Positions 32,837-42,772 of a stretch of DNA of 64,000 nucleotides are shown piece by piece. The notes below the pieces were generated by a model. It worked only from the letters and a program-made list of their open reading frames with translations. It was not told where the DNA came from and made no database searches. Location: contig NZ_CP195158.1 in assembly GCF_051200825.1 (NCBI RefSeq), forward strand, positions 1,922,001-1,986,000, read 5' to 3'. A program made the translations under genes and the position numbers. Position 1 is the stretch's first letter. Every line of letters starts with the position of its first letter. Source of the stretch: Formosa sp030427735. Lineage in GTDB: Bacteria; Bacteroidota; Bacteroidia; Flavobacteriales; Flavobacteriaceae.

Positions 32837-34348
32837 TTAATTGTTGCGATTAAAGATATGATAATAAGCTTCGTTAGCGTGCATAGTATCTTTAAAAGTT
32901 CTAACTTTTGTATCGTTATCGATTACCAACAATTCTACACCAGCTATGTCTGCAAAGTCTTCCATCATTTCTGTGGTAACTGCTTGGCTATACACAGTAT
33001 GGTGTGCACCTCCAGCTAAAATCCATGTTGTAGCGGCAATGTCTAAGTTAGGTTTACAATCCCAAAGTACTCTAGCTACTGGTAATTTAGGTAAATCAGC
33101 CATTGGTTTTACAGCCTCTACTTCGTTAACTATAAGTCTGAAACGATTTCCCATATCTACTAAAGAAGCATTAATTGCAGGACCTTCTGGCGAGTTGAAT
33201 ACCAAACGTACCGGATCTTCTTTACCTCCAATACCTAACGGATGGATCTCGCAATTTACTTTACCATCGGCAATACTCGGACAAATCTCTAACATGTGAG
33301 ACCCCAAAACATACGATTTTTCTGGTGTGAAATGATATGTGTAGTCTTCCATAAACGATGTTCCGCCTTCAAGACCATAACTCATCACTTTCATTACACG
33401 TGTCATTGCAGCTGTTTTCCAATCGCCTTCACCACCAAAGCCATAACCATCGGCCATTAAACGTTGGGTTGCAATACCTGGTAATTGTTTTAACTCGCCT
33501 AAATTTTCAAACGTATCTGTAAAAGCTTTAAATCCGCCATTATCTAAAAAAGCTCTTAAACCTAGTTCTATTTTAGCGGCATCAACTAAAGATTGACGTT
33601 GCTCGCCACCTACTTTTAACTTGTCTGAAAGCTTATAAGTAGACTCGTATACTTTAATTAAATCTTCAATTTCTTGCTCGGTAACCTTATTCATAAAGTT
33701 AATCACATCTGAAGAATCGTAGCCATTAACCTGCATACCAAAACGCATTTGTGCTTCTACTTTATCGCCTTCGGTTACGGCAACTTCACGCATATTATCG
33801 CCTATTCTAGCTACTTTTAAATTTTGAATTTCATCCCAACCTAAAGCAACACGCGACCACATACCAATTTTTTGTTGAACGCGATCTGTTTTCCAATGCC
33901 CTACAATAACTTTACGTTTTTTACGTAAGCGCGACATGATAAATCCAAACTCGCGGTCGCCATGAGCCGATTGGTGTAAGTTCATATAATCCATATCGAT
34001 GGCATCCCAAGGAAGCTCTGCATTAAATTGCGTGTGTAAATGGCATAGTGGTTTGTTTAAAATAGATAAACCACCAATCCACATTTTTGCAGGAGAAAAC
34101 GTATGCATCCAAGTAATGATTCCAATACAATTAGGATTCGAGTTAGCATCTTGGCACACCTGAAGAATTTCGCTTGGTGATTTTACTGTAGGTTTATAAA
34201 CGATTTTTACTGGTATCGCTTTTGAAGCGTCTAAGCCTTTTACAACCTCTTGAGAGTCGGCTGCTACTTGTTTAAGGGTTTCTTCTCCGTATAAATCTTG
34301 GCTTCCGGTTACAAACCAAATTTCTTTTTTGCTAATATCTAGTATCAT
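32837..34348 (-). CDS. araA: L-arabinose isomerase
   Basis: A 503-residue cytoplasmic isomerase converting L-arabinose to L-ribulose with Mn2+. Recognised by EIWFVTGSQDLYGEETL at the N-terminus, WMHTFSPAKMWI, FGGEGDWKTAAMTRVMKVM, the metal site region TSFMEDYTYHF and VLGSHMLEICPSIA (Glu and His ligands), and GGAHHTVYSQAV near the C-terminus. Length equals that of the E. coli enzyme. Third gene of the ara operon. Confidence 0.97.
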   Translation of the reverse strand: MILDISKKEIWFVTGSQDLYGEETLKQVAADSQEVVKGLDASKAIPVKIVYKPTVKSPSEILQVCQDANSNPNCIGIITWMHTFSPAKMWIGGLSILNKPLCHLHTQFNAELPWDAIDMDYMNLHQSAHGDREFGFIMSRLRKKRKVIVGHWKTDRVQQKIGMWSRVALGWDEIQNLKVARIGDNMREVAVTEGDKVEAQMRFGMQVNGYDSSDVINFMNKVTEQEIEDLIKVYESTYKLSDKLKVGGEQRQSLVDAAKIELGLRAFLDNGGFKAFTDTFENLGELKQLPGIATQRLMADGYGFGGEGDWKTAAMTRVMKVMSYGLEGGTSFMEDYTYHFTPEKSYVLGSHMLEICPSIADGKVNCEIHPLGIGGKEDPVRLVFNSPEGPAINASLVDMGNRFRLIVNEVEAVKPMADLPKLPVARVLWDCKPNLDIAATTWILAGGAHHTVYSQAVTTEMMEDFADIAGVELLVIDNDTKVRTFKDTMHANEAYYHIFNRNN

Positions 34349-34377
34349 GTAATTAGTTTTTTATAAGGTTAATTTAT

Positions 34378-35079
34378 TTATTGTCCGTAATACGCATCTT
34401 TACCATGCTTACGGTCGTAATGTTTTTTTATTAATGAATCTTTTAAACGCGGGGCGTTAGGATTAATTTGTCGCGTTAAATACGCCATTTCTGCAACTAC
34501 TTCCAGCACTTTACTGTTATACACGGCCTTAGCGGCATTTTTCCCCCAAGCAAATGGCCCGTGGTTGCCCAATAGTACCATTTCTACTTCGGTATGCGAT
34601 AATTGTTTCGATTTAAAACAATCTAAAATCTGAATACCAGTATTATGCTCGTAATTACCTGCAATTAAATCGTCGTGCATTGGTGCTGCACAAGGAATAT
34701 CTTTAGTTAAATGATCGGCATGCGTCGTTCCAAAAATGGGAATATCCATTTGTGCTTGAGCCCATGCCACCGAATATTTAGCGTGTGTATGCGCTATCCC
34801 ACCAATATCTTCCCAATGCTTATACAAATAAGCGTGTGTTTTGGTGTCTGAAGACGGACGTAATTCGCCTTCAATTTTATTGTTATCGTAATCTAAAATA
34901 ACGATATCTTCTGGTTTTAAACTTTCGTAAGGTACTCCGCTAGGCTTTATGGCAAAGGCACCATTAGCCCGATCTACGGCACTTACATTACCAAAAGTAT
35001 ATACCACCAAACCCAATGCATTTAACTGCATATTGGCTTCGTAGCACTCTTCTTTTAAACTTTTATATTTTGAACTCAT
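34378..35079 (-). CDS. araD: L-ribulose-5-phosphate 4-epimerase
   Basis: A 233-residue class II aldolase-fold epimerase converting L-ribulose 5-phosphate to D-xylulose 5-phosphate. Zinc ligands are visible in AHTHAKYSVAWAQ (His-x-His) and GNHGPFAWG. Other family motifs are GNVSAVDR, IKPSGVPYESL and GTTHADHLTKDIPC. It overlaps araB by 4 bp and precedes araA by 29 bp. Confidence 0.96.
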   Translation of the reverse strand: MSSKYKSLKEECYEANMQLNALGLVVYTFGNVSAVDRANGAFAIKPSGVPYESLKPEDIVILDYDNNKIEGELRPSSDTKTHAYLYKHWEDIGGIAHTHAKYSVAWAQAQMDIPIFGTTHADHLTKDIPCAAPMHDDLIAGNYEHNTGIQILDCFKSKQLSHTEVEMVLLGNHGPFAWGKNAAKAVYNSKVLEVVAEMAYLTRQINPNAPRLKDSLIKKHYDRKHGKDAYYGQ

Positions 35080-36755
35080 TTTTTATTGGATTTTACGGTT
35101 GTTTCTACAAATGCCCCTAAATGCTTATACGCCTGCATAATGTCTTCGTATTTATCTACATTATCGGCCTGAGGGAAATATTCGGCTTCAAAATCGCTAC
35201 CCATAACTTTACTGGCTTCTATAACATTAGGATAAACACCTGCTGCAACAGCCGCATAAATCGCTGCACCCAATGCCGGGGCCTGATCTGATTCTGCTAC
35301 TTTAATTGGCATGTTAAGTACATTTGCCAAAGTTTGCATAATGAAAGGTGATTTTCTAGCCACACCACCAATACCAATTACGGTATTAATTTTAACGCCT
35401 TCGTCTTGAAAACGATCGACAATCATTTTAGAACCAAAACAGATGGCATTTACAAGCGCTTTAAAAATATGCGGGGCTTTGGTACCTAAAGAAATACCAG
35501 ACATAGCACTTTTTAATTCTTGGTTGGCATCTGGCGTTCTACGACCATTTACCCAGTCTAATGCAACTGGTACTGCATCGCTAAGCGGAATATTTTCGGC
35601 TTGTGCCGCTAAAGTGCGTATAAAATTGGCATCAATTTCGTCTTGTAAAGCTTTTTTCTGATCGTCTGATAATATTGAAGATCTCATTACCAAATTCTGC
35701 ACCGGCCAAGCTAAAACATCTTTAAACCATGCCAAAACATCGCCGAAAGCCGATTGTCCAGCTTCTAAACCAATATAACCAGGAATTACAGAGCCATCCA
35801 CTTGTCCGCAAATGCCTTTTACAGTATTTGCACCAATAACATCTGGAGACGACACCATAATGTCGCAAGTCGAAGTTCCCATAACCCGTACTAAAGCGTG
35901 TTCATCGACTTTAGCACCTACAGCACCCGAATGGGCATCGAAAGTACCGACGGCGATTACCGTTTTTGTGGTTAACCCTAATTTCGTTGCCCACGCTTCA
36001 TTTAAATTTCCAGCAACCCTGTCCGATGTAAATGTTTCGTTATACAAATTTCCTCTTAGACTCCCTAAATAAGGATCTAATTGACTTAAAAATTCTTCCG
36101 AAGGTAATCCGCCCCAGCTTTCGTGCCACATAGCTTTGTGGCCTGCTGCGCAACGACTTCTTTTAAAGCTTTCTAAATCGTCGTGATCTGAAATTAAATA
36201 AGTAATGTAATCGCAGTGTTCCATCCACGTATGGGCTGCTTCTTTTACTGCTTTATCTGTTCTTGCAATGTGCAATATTTTAGCCCAGAACCATTCCGAA
36301 GAATAGATGCCGCCTTCGTATTTTGTATAATCTTCTCCGCCCCAAGATCTCGCTAATTCATTAATTTCGTTAGCTTCTTGAATGGCAGTATGGTCTTTCC
36401 ATAATACCATCATGGCATTTGGATTTTCTTCAAAACCTGCTGTTAATGCTACAGCTTCACCAGTTGCTGTAATAGGAAGTGGCGAAGACCCTGTGGTATC
36501 TATACAAATACCAACGATACTTTCTGGATCGACTTCGCTACTAGATACGACTGATTTAATGGTATGTTCTAAACCTTCGATATGATCTAAAGGATGTTGG
36601 CGAAATTGATTGATACTAGCGTTACAATATTGTTGTGCTTTCCAACGTGCATACCAGTGTACTTCTGAAGCTAATTCAGCTCCATTTTGAGTATCGATTA
36701 AGACGGCTCTTACAGAATCCGATCCATAATCTAACCCTATTACATATGTTTTCAT
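35076..36755 (-). CDS. araB: Ribulokinase
   Basis: A 559-residue FGGY-family kinase phosphorylating L-ribulose with ATP. It has the N-terminal phosphate loop GLDYGSDSVRAVLID, DTTGSSPLPIT, the ribulokinase segment DYITYLISD with RSRCAAGHKAMWHESWGGLP, FDAHSGAVGAKVDEHALVRVMGTSTCDI and the C-terminal IGGVARKSPFIMQTLANVLNMPIKV and ESDQAPALGAAIYAA. First gene of the ara operon; an operator and a perfect -7 box are upstream. Confidence 0.96.
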   Translation of the reverse strand: MKTYVIGLDYGSDSVRAVLIDTQNGAELASEVHWYARWKAQQYCNASINQFRQHPLDHIEGLEHTIKSVVSSSEVDPESIVGICIDTTGSSPLPITATGEAVALTAGFEENPNAMMVLWKDHTAIQEANEINELARSWGGEDYTKYEGGIYSSEWFWAKILHIARTDKAVKEAAHTWMEHCDYITYLISDHDDLESFKRSRCAAGHKAMWHESWGGLPSEEFLSQLDPYLGSLRGNLYNETFTSDRVAGNLNEAWATKLGLTTKTVIAVGTFDAHSGAVGAKVDEHALVRVMGTSTCDIMVSSPDVIGANTVKGICGQVDGSVIPGYIGLEAGQSAFGDVLAWFKDVLAWPVQNLVMRSSILSDDQKKALQDEIDANFIRTLAAQAENIPLSDAVPVALDWVNGRRTPDANQELKSAMSGISLGTKAPHIFKALVNAICFGSKMIVDRFQDEGVKINTVIGIGGVARKSPFIMQTLANVLNMPIKVAESDQAPALGAAIYAAVAAGVYPNVIEASKVMGSDFEAEYFPQADNVDKYEDIMQAYKHLGAFVETTVKSNKK

Positions 36756-36784
36756 GTTTAAAAAAATTCGTATTTAGTATTCAA

Positions 36785-36826
36785 CAAATATAGTATTATA
36801 ATATATAAGTGTAAAAATAACACTTA
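36785..36826 (-). promoter_or_regulatory. araB promoter with candidate AraR operator
   Basis: A perfect 7-7-7 palindrome TAAGTGT-N7-ACACTTA lies at 36806-36826. On the minus strand the -7 box TATATTTG follows at 36792-36785, 13 bp downstream. The operator thus covers the -33 region. The ATG is at 36755, 29 bp after the box. The rest of the 227-bp gap to the next gene (to 36982) shows no gene. Confidence 0.7.
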
Positions 36827-36982
36827 AAGTTTAACGTAATTCCTGCGTAATTTAACATCATCTTTTTAGAGATAAAAACGGTTTAGCATATTTACTCAAA
36901 TAAATTAAAAATGAGCTATAAACCTGCTAACAAACACTTGCTTTATAAATGTTAGATCTCCTACGTGCATCGTGATGTCTTT

Positions 36983-37984
36983 TTAATACAACTCAAAAAC
37001 TGGTCGACCAGCTTCATCAAATGTAACTTCCATAATGCGGGCATGACGATTAGGATCGTATAACGGGTCGGCTTTAATTTCTTGTAATGGTCTTGTATCG
37101 GTTTTAGGTACTACCATAGGATCTCCCACAGCATGTTCGTAATCTCTAGCATGGTAAACACATAATGGCGTTATACCGTCTTCGGCCACAGTAAAACTAT
37201 TGTGGCCTGGTCCGTAAATATGCTTCTCGTAATTGGTTTGCAACACAGGGAATCTTGTTTTCTTCCAAGAATTTCTATCCAATAAATCAGCGTCTTCATC
37301 GGCTTCCATATACCCCATACAATAGCAAGCGCCCGTAGCACTTGCCGAGAAGGTTATATAAATTTTGCCGTTATTTTTAATGACTGCAGGCCCTTCGTTC
37401 ACCCAGAAATCAACACGCTCCCAATCGTAATCTGGTGTTGTTAACATAAATTGAGGTGTTTTAAGTTTTATAGGCGATTCCATTTCTGCTAAATACAAAT
37501 TAGACGCCGCAAACTGCCCCCCTGTTTTTTCTGCCCAGCAGAAATAACGCTTGCCTTGATTTTCGAAAACTGTACCGTCTAACGAAAAATCTATAAATGA
37601 TTTCTGATCTCCATCTGCAGCTTGCATCATTCCAAGTTCTATCCATTCATCTTTAAAAGGATCTTGACCTTTACACTCCAAGACATAAGGTCTGAGTGCC
37701 CAAATATCATCTTCTTGACTCGCGGCGAAATAGACATACCATTTGCCATCTAAATAATGAAGTTCTGGTGCCCAAATATGTCGACTCATCGGGCCACTGT
37801 CGTGCTTAAACCACACATCAAAAGTCTCTGCATTTTGCAATTCAGCAATAGTTTTCGCCCGTCGCAATTCTATTCTATCGTAAGTAGGCACCGAACCCGT
37901 AAAATAGTAATACCCATCGGTATGTTTATAGATAAACGGATCGGCACGTTGTTCAACTATTGGTTTATTAGTAAATCGTGTCAT
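36983..37984 (-). CDS. GH43 alpha-L-arabinofuranosidase, cytoplasmic
   Basis: A 333-residue single-domain GH43 five-bladed propeller with no signal peptide. Catalytic-site candidates are Asp15 (base, RADPFIY), Asp136 (SLDGTVF) and Glu197 (acid, NEGPAV). The start RADPFIYKHTDGYYYFTGSVPTYDRIELRRAKTI is typical of the exo-acting arabinofuranosidase branch (similar to GH43_26, subfamily not certain). Located in the cytoplasm and next to an MFS carrier, it should trim imported arabino-oligosaccharides to L-arabinose. Last gene of the susC operon. Confidence 0.88.
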   Translation of the reverse strand: MTRFTNKPIVEQRADPFIYKHTDGYYYFTGSVPTYDRIELRRAKTIAELQNAETFDVWFKHDSGPMSRHIWAPELHYLDGKWYVYFAASQEDDIWALRPYVLECKGQDPFKDEWIELGMMQAADGDQKSFIDFSLDGTVFENQGKRYFCWAEKTGGQFAASNLYLAEMESPIKLKTPQFMLTTPDYDWERVDFWVNEGPAVIKNNGKIYITFSASATGACYCMGYMEADEDADLLDRNSWKKTRFPVLQTNYEKHIYGPGHNSFTVAEDGITPLCVYHARDYEHAVGDPMVVPKTDTRPLQEIKADPLYDPNRHARIMEVTFDEAGRPVFELY

Positions 37985-37988
37985 AACT

Positions 37989-39335
37989 TTAAATATGAAG
38001 TTTTGCTTTTATGAGTTCGTAATAGGTATCGGTAATTTTATACTTATAAATTAACATGCCGTTAATAACATGAAAAGTGGCTGGAATTAATGTTAACATT
38101 AAAGCGAGTCCCATTAAGGAAGTCTCAGATTGTATAGTATCTGGAATATATCCAAAACTATCGAGCAACACGCCTACTACGGCTCCTGCAATACCCATTC
38201 CTGCTTTTTGTGCAAATGAAATCCCGCCAAAAGCCAATCCCGAAACACGAATACCGGTTTCGGCTTGCCCATAATCTACAGCTTCTGCAATAGCAGTCCA
38301 AAAAATAGGCGCATGTACATCGACTACAAACGATAAAATGAAATACATTACATAAGCCAATAACATACTTTCTGGATGAGGCTTTACAACAACATACATA
38401 AGCAAACTCAATACCGCTACAGCAAACTGCGACATCCAAAATAATTTCACCTTACAGAAGCGTTTGGTTATAAACGTAGACGCGGGCATAGCTAAAATAG
38501 CAGCTGCTACACCGGTACCCATAAAAGTAGATTGCACCACTTCGTCGCCGCCTAAATAATATTTTGCGTAGTATATGGCCACAGAAGCTCTTATAACATA
38601 ACCTACTGTACCAGACAAGCAAGATCCTGCTAACAATAACCACTGATTGTTTTTAAACAGATATTTTAATTGTTCCAATAAGGGTCTTTTCTCTTCTACA
38701 TGTTCTACACGCTCTGTGGTGGTAAAAAAACAGAACAGTAAAAGTAGTGTACCAACAAAGGCCATAATTCCCATAGCTATTTGGTAGCCGCGAGCCAAAT
38801 CGCCTGAACCCATTTTTTTAGCAAGTATTGGCACAACTATCGATACCGCAAAGGCAGCAATCTTGGCAAAAAACAAACGGTACCCACTAGCCGACAACCG
38901 TTCTTTAGGATCGCTTGTTAATACCCCTATTAAAGAAATGTAAGGAATGGTTACCGAAGTAAACATGAGGGTGACCAATATATAGGTGGCGTAAGCATAA
39001 AGCAATTTTCCTGCATAATCGAAATCTGGTGTGGTAAAAGTTAAAAACACCGAAATTCCGAAAGGCACCGATAAGTATAAAAAATAAGGTCTGAATCGTC
39101 CGGATTTGAATTTGTATTTATCGGTAATAATGCCCATAAGCGGATCGCTAACAGCATCTATTAAACGTACCAATAAAAACATTAAAGCCACATCCTTTGG
39201 AGTAAGACCAAAAATATCGGTATAAAAATATGTAATAATCAGGAACATTGAAGAAATCACAACATTCACTGCTGCATCTCCAGAGCCGTACCCTATTTTT
39301 TCTAAAAGACTTAACTTTTGATTTTCTGTTTTCAT
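37989..39335 (-). CDS. MFS transporter of the glycoside-pentoside-hexuronide (GPH) type
   Basis: A 448-residue inner-membrane carrier with about 12 helices. The GPH:cation symporter hallmarks are KIGYGSGDAAVNVVISSM at the N-terminus, DAVSDPLMGIITDKYKFKSGRFRPYFL after helix 2 and a second cytoplasmic loop with TERVEHVEEKRPL. It lies 4 bp before the cytoplasmic GH43 gene, so it probably brings arabino-oligosaccharides or arabinosides into the cell, in contrast to the SSS carrier of the ara operon. Confidence 0.9.
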   Translation of the reverse strand: MKTENQKLSLLEKIGYGSGDAAVNVVISSMFLIITYFYTDIFGLTPKDVALMFLLVRLIDAVSDPLMGIITDKYKFKSGRFRPYFLYLSVPFGISVFLTFTTPDFDYAGKLLYAYATYILVTLMFTSVTIPYISLIGVLTSDPKERLSASGYRLFFAKIAAFAVSIVVPILAKKMGSGDLARGYQIAMGIMAFVGTLLLLFCFFTTTERVEHVEEKRPLLEQLKYLFKNNQWLLLAGSCLSGTVGYVIRASVAIYYAKYYLGGDEVVQSTFMGTGVAAAILAMPASTFITKRFCKVKLFWMSQFAVAVLSLLMYVVVKPHPESMLLAYVMYFILSFVVDVHAPIFWTAIAEAVDYGQAETGIRVSGLAFGGISFAQKAGMGIAGAVVGVLLDSFGYIPDTIQSETSLMGLALMLTLIPATFHVINGMLIYKYKITDTYYELIKAKLHI

Positions 39336-39395
39336 ATACTCGTTTTTAAGTCATCTTTTATACTTTAAAACACCGACTTAAATTATTTAATATTG

Positions 39396-41771
39396 TTATT
39401 CTTTTTTAGTTGCTTCAGGAGCTTTTATTAATCGAACACCATAAATACCTGCTGTTGTAGAACCTGAATCTGCTTGAAAACGTACTTCTAAAACAGCATT
39501 TTGTTTTACTAAATGCATTGGCAATTTATAATCGACATCGAAAAACGTATTGCCTTTTTCTCCCTCTAATTTAGGGCTCGCTATAACCTCTCCATTCACT
39601 AAAATTTTAAAATGCCTTCCAGCATCTAAACCAAAATATGTTACACGCAAATAATCAGCATTAAAATATTGATTTTTAAAATTATAACTAAACCAACCTG
39701 AAGCATCTCTCCAATGTTTATTTTGATTCAATCCGCTATTGGATTCCACCGATTTTATACCATGGTCGGACTCTGGTTGTTGTTCACCTGGTGCCACATA
39801 ATCTAAGGTAATGGATTGCAAATAGGCTTCGGATTTTTCTTTTTCTGCCAATTCAAGTTGTAACTGTTCTAACCCTTCTGGTGTTTCATTTTTAAAGTAT
39901 ATGGCATAACGTTTTTCGTGAATTTTATAAAAGGGCTGAAGCACCAGATTTTTATATTTTTTTGGATACCAAAGTTCTGGTGCCGAAAACTCTAGCGGCT
40001 TATTTGGTATTGGCTTAATCGCTTTTAAAATATCGGCTTCCTGTCCAGATATTAACATAGGCGCATCGTTTAAAGGCAAAAAAGGGCCATCGGCAATATG
40101 TCCGCCTCTACTATCGTCTGCAAACAAACCATCCTGATTGGCATCACCTGTAACCGCAGCCAATACAATTGGCCCATAAGTTACAGATACATACCCCGAA
40201 TTATCTGGTATATCTACCAAACTTAAATGCATAGGCAACGTCATAGTAATACGATCGCCAGATTGCCATTTTCTACAAATAGGAATATAAGATCCAGGAA
40301 CGCCTTTAACGTCTATTGACTTACCATTTACCGAAATTTTTAAAGCTCCAGCTGCAACCCACTGCGGATAACGTAACATTAAAGTCGCCTTTTTAGCCGC
40401 CTTGCTTTCCCAAATTAAAGTGGTTGATGCGGTTTCTGGAAAGTTGGTTTCTTGAGTGATAGTTGCCTGTTGTGCTTGCCAATTTACTTGTGAAGGAATG
40501 AACAAGTTTACATACAATGAATCTTTATGCTTAGCATAAATCAGTTCGTTATACTTGGTATGATTTTCCATTCCAGAGCCTACACAACACCAAAAACTCG
40601 TTTCTGGTTGCGAGTATACTCTATAATGCCCAGGTCGCATTGGTGTAAAATATACAAATCCGCCATTGGGATTTTGAGATGACAAAATGTGATTGTAAAG
40701 TCCGCGTTCGTAAAAATCGATATAGCTTTCGTTTGCAGTATCTTCAAAGAACATTTTACTCAACTTAAGCATATTATAAGTATTACAGGTTTCGGGACCT
40801 TGTTCGCTACTTAAAACTTCGGTAAAGTCGTTAATAGGGTTAAAATGTTCTCGCACACTATTTCCACCAATACTCAATGAACGTTTTTGAGTCACATTAT
40901 CGTAAAAATGCAACGCTGATGCGCGATAGGTTTTATCGTGGTCTAATTGATAAATACGCTCGAAACCAATAAATTTTGGTATTTGCGTATTCGCATGCAT
41001 ACCTGTTAAAATATCTTTATTTTCGGCTAGTGGATTTAACAACCCCTGTTCGGAAAATCGCTTAGCTAATTTTAAGTATTTTTCATCTTTAGTAATGTAA
41101 TACACTTCGGCGAACACTTCGTTTAACCCACCGTGTTCAGAACGTAACATATCCTGAACTTGAGCTTCAGATAAATTACTCGTTACTCCACTAAACCAAT
41201 CAGTTAATGCAATTAACATAGTTTTAGCTTCAGCCTTATCGGCAAACATCCAGGCATCTTTTAAACCAGCAAACGTTTTATGAATATTGTAAAGCGGTAC
41301 CCATTTATCGTTTAAGCTAAAACTACCTGCGTTAATTTTTCCGTTTTCAATGGCTTTCCACAAAGTCTTACTTCCTGGTATACCACCAATATATCCATTG
41401 CCATTAGCTTGTTGTACACGATGTAATTCTGATAACACATAATCTATTAATACATTCGCTTTTGGATTGTCTGTAGAAGCATAATACATAGATAATGCCG
41501 ATAAATAATGCCCTAAAGTATGGCCATCTAACCCCGTATTTTCCCAATTGGTATACGCTTCCGCTTTAGGTGTTAAACCAGCTTCTCTAAGATATGGCGC
41601 CAGCAATCGGTCTGGATTTAGCTCTTGTATATACTTAAAATCGGTTTCTGCGGCTTCTTTAAAAACACCAGACATTACAGAAACTTGATCTAAAGGAAAT
41701 AACTGCACAGCCTCTTGTGCCATGGCTGACAGTGTGAAAATAATCCCCAAACTTGTTAATAATAATTTCAT
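39396..41771 (-). CDS. GH127/GH146 beta-L-arabinofuranosidase
   Basis: A 791-residue enzyme of the DUF1680 glycoside hydrolase group, with a signal peptide (MKLLLTSLGIIFTLSAMAQE). It releases beta-L-arabinofuranosyl residues from arabinan or arabinoglycans. The zinc-thiolate centre is complete: Glu327 and Cys329 in PETCNTYNM, and Cys395-Cys396 in SFWCCVGSGMEN, equal to Glu338/Cys340/Cys417/Cys418 of Bifidobacterium HypBA1. The C-terminal ~150 residues form a beta-rich extra domain. I chose ATG 41771, which gives a proper signal peptide and a 2-bp gap; the frame start 36 bp upstream would put basic residues ahead and overlap the GH43 gene. Confidence 0.9.
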   Translation of the reverse strand: MKLLLTSLGIIFTLSAMAQEAVQLFPLDQVSVMSGVFKEAAETDFKYIQELNPDRLLAPYLREAGLTPKAEAYTNWENTGLDGHTLGHYLSALSMYYASTDNPKANVLIDYVLSELHRVQQANGNGYIGGIPGSKTLWKAIENGKINAGSFSLNDKWVPLYNIHKTFAGLKDAWMFADKAEAKTMLIALTDWFSGVTSNLSEAQVQDMLRSEHGGLNEVFAEVYYITKDEKYLKLAKRFSEQGLLNPLAENKDILTGMHANTQIPKFIGFERIYQLDHDKTYRASALHFYDNVTQKRSLSIGGNSVREHFNPINDFTEVLSSEQGPETCNTYNMLKLSKMFFEDTANESYIDFYERGLYNHILSSQNPNGGFVYFTPMRPGHYRVYSQPETSFWCCVGSGMENHTKYNELIYAKHKDSLYVNLFIPSQVNWQAQQATITQETNFPETASTTLIWESKAAKKATLMLRYPQWVAAGALKISVNGKSIDVKGVPGSYIPICRKWQSGDRITMTLPMHLSLVDIPDNSGYVSVTYGPIVLAAVTGDANQDGLFADDSRGGHIADGPFLPLNDAPMLISGQEADILKAIKPIPNKPLEFSAPELWYPKKYKNLVLQPFYKIHEKRYAIYFKNETPEGLEQLQLELAEKEKSEAYLQSITLDYVAPGEQQPESDHGIKSVESNSGLNQNKHWRDASGWFSYNFKNQYFNADYLRVTYFGLDAGRHFKILVNGEVIASPKLEGEKGNTFFDVDYKLPMHLVKQNAVLEVRFQADSGSTTAGIYGVRLIKAPEATKKE

Positions 41772-41773
41772 CT

Positions 41774-42769
41774 TTACTCTAATACATTGTCTTTTAGACT
41801 TGGCCATAAATTATTATCCCATTTCAATTCAGAAACTCTTAGCTTAGGCAATCCTTTATCTGAAGCATCATACCCATGAAAAAAGATATAATCCTTATCA
41901 TCAAAAGTATATACACTGTTATGTCCAGCGCCGTACCACTTGCTATTTCCTTCAAGCACTAGAGTGCCTCCACCAGCATTTAATGGTGTTCCGTCTTTAT
42001 CTACATAAGGCCCTGTAACCGTTTTAGAGCGCCCCACCACAACTTTGTAGGTGCTATTTTCGGCACGGCAACAGTAATCCCAAGATAAAAATTGATAGTA
42101 ATATTCGCCTTTTTTAAATATAAACGGCCCCTCTAAAGCGGCATCACCCGCATCGGAATCTTCAATATCGAAACTACGCTCGCGACGTGCAATAGTATGC
42201 CATACTTCTGGTGTTGCAATAGATTTTAAATCTGATGCCATTTTCACCATTTTAAGTCCGCCCCAGAACGATCCAAAAGCCATCCACGGCGTTCCTTGTT
42301 CATCGAAAATTAAATTCGGATCTATAGCATTCCAATTATCTCGATTAGGAATAGATTGGATGATGATACCCTGATCTTCCCATTTGTAGTTTTTATCGTT
42401 CGGATTCAATGTTTTGTTAGTTACCAAACCAATTGCCGAAGTGTTTTTTCCGAAGGCTGAAATAGAATAATACAAATAATACATGCCTTTATGAAAGGAA
42501 ATGTCTGGCGCCCAAATATGCCCGTTAAATCCCGGAGCGACATCTTTAGCCCATTTTGGACTTTCGGCAAATACTTGTTTTGCTTTGGTCCATGTTTTTA
42601 AGTCTTTAGATGTAAAACTGGTTATACCAGGACCTGTACAAAATAAATAGTATGTATCGCCTTGTTTTGCCACAACTGGATCGTGGGTAATTGGTTTTGT
42701 AGTTTGTGCAAAAGCTTTTAGCGATACTAAAATCACTAAAAGCTTTATATAAAATTGAACTGTTTTCAT
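41774..42769 (-). CDS. GH43 endo-alpha-1,5-L-arabinanase
   Basis: A 331-residue secreted GH43 enzyme (signal peptide 1-22, ending AFAQ). The catalytic triad is visible: Asp30 in THDPVV, Asp150 in NAIDPNLIF, Glu213 in LEGPFIF. PGFNGHIWAPDISFHKGMYYLYYSIS and GAGHNSVY are typical of endo-arabinanases of subfamilies 4-6. It would cut the arabinan backbone, likely in the periplasm. It lies 3 bp after the next GH43 gene and 2 bp before the GH127/146 gene. Confidence 0.9.
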   Translation of the reverse strand: MKTVQFYIKLLVILVSLKAFAQTTKPITHDPVVAKQGDTYYLFCTGPGITSFTSKDLKTWTKAKQVFAESPKWAKDVAPGFNGHIWAPDISFHKGMYYLYYSISAFGKNTSAIGLVTNKTLNPNDKNYKWEDQGIIIQSIPNRDNWNAIDPNLIFDEQGTPWMAFGSFWGGLKMVKMASDLKSIATPEVWHTIARRERSFDIEDSDAGDAALEGPFIFKKGEYYYQFLSWDYCCRAENSTYKVVVGRSKTVTGPYVDKDGTPLNAGGGTLVLEGNSKWYGAGHNSVYTFDDKDYIFFHGYDASDKGLPKLRVSELKWDNNLWPSLKDNVLE

Positions 42770-42772
42770 AGT

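Noticed and set aside
41772..41807. Longer N-terminus for the GH127/146 enzyme
   Set aside because: It overlaps the GH43 gene and would put basic residues before the signal peptide.
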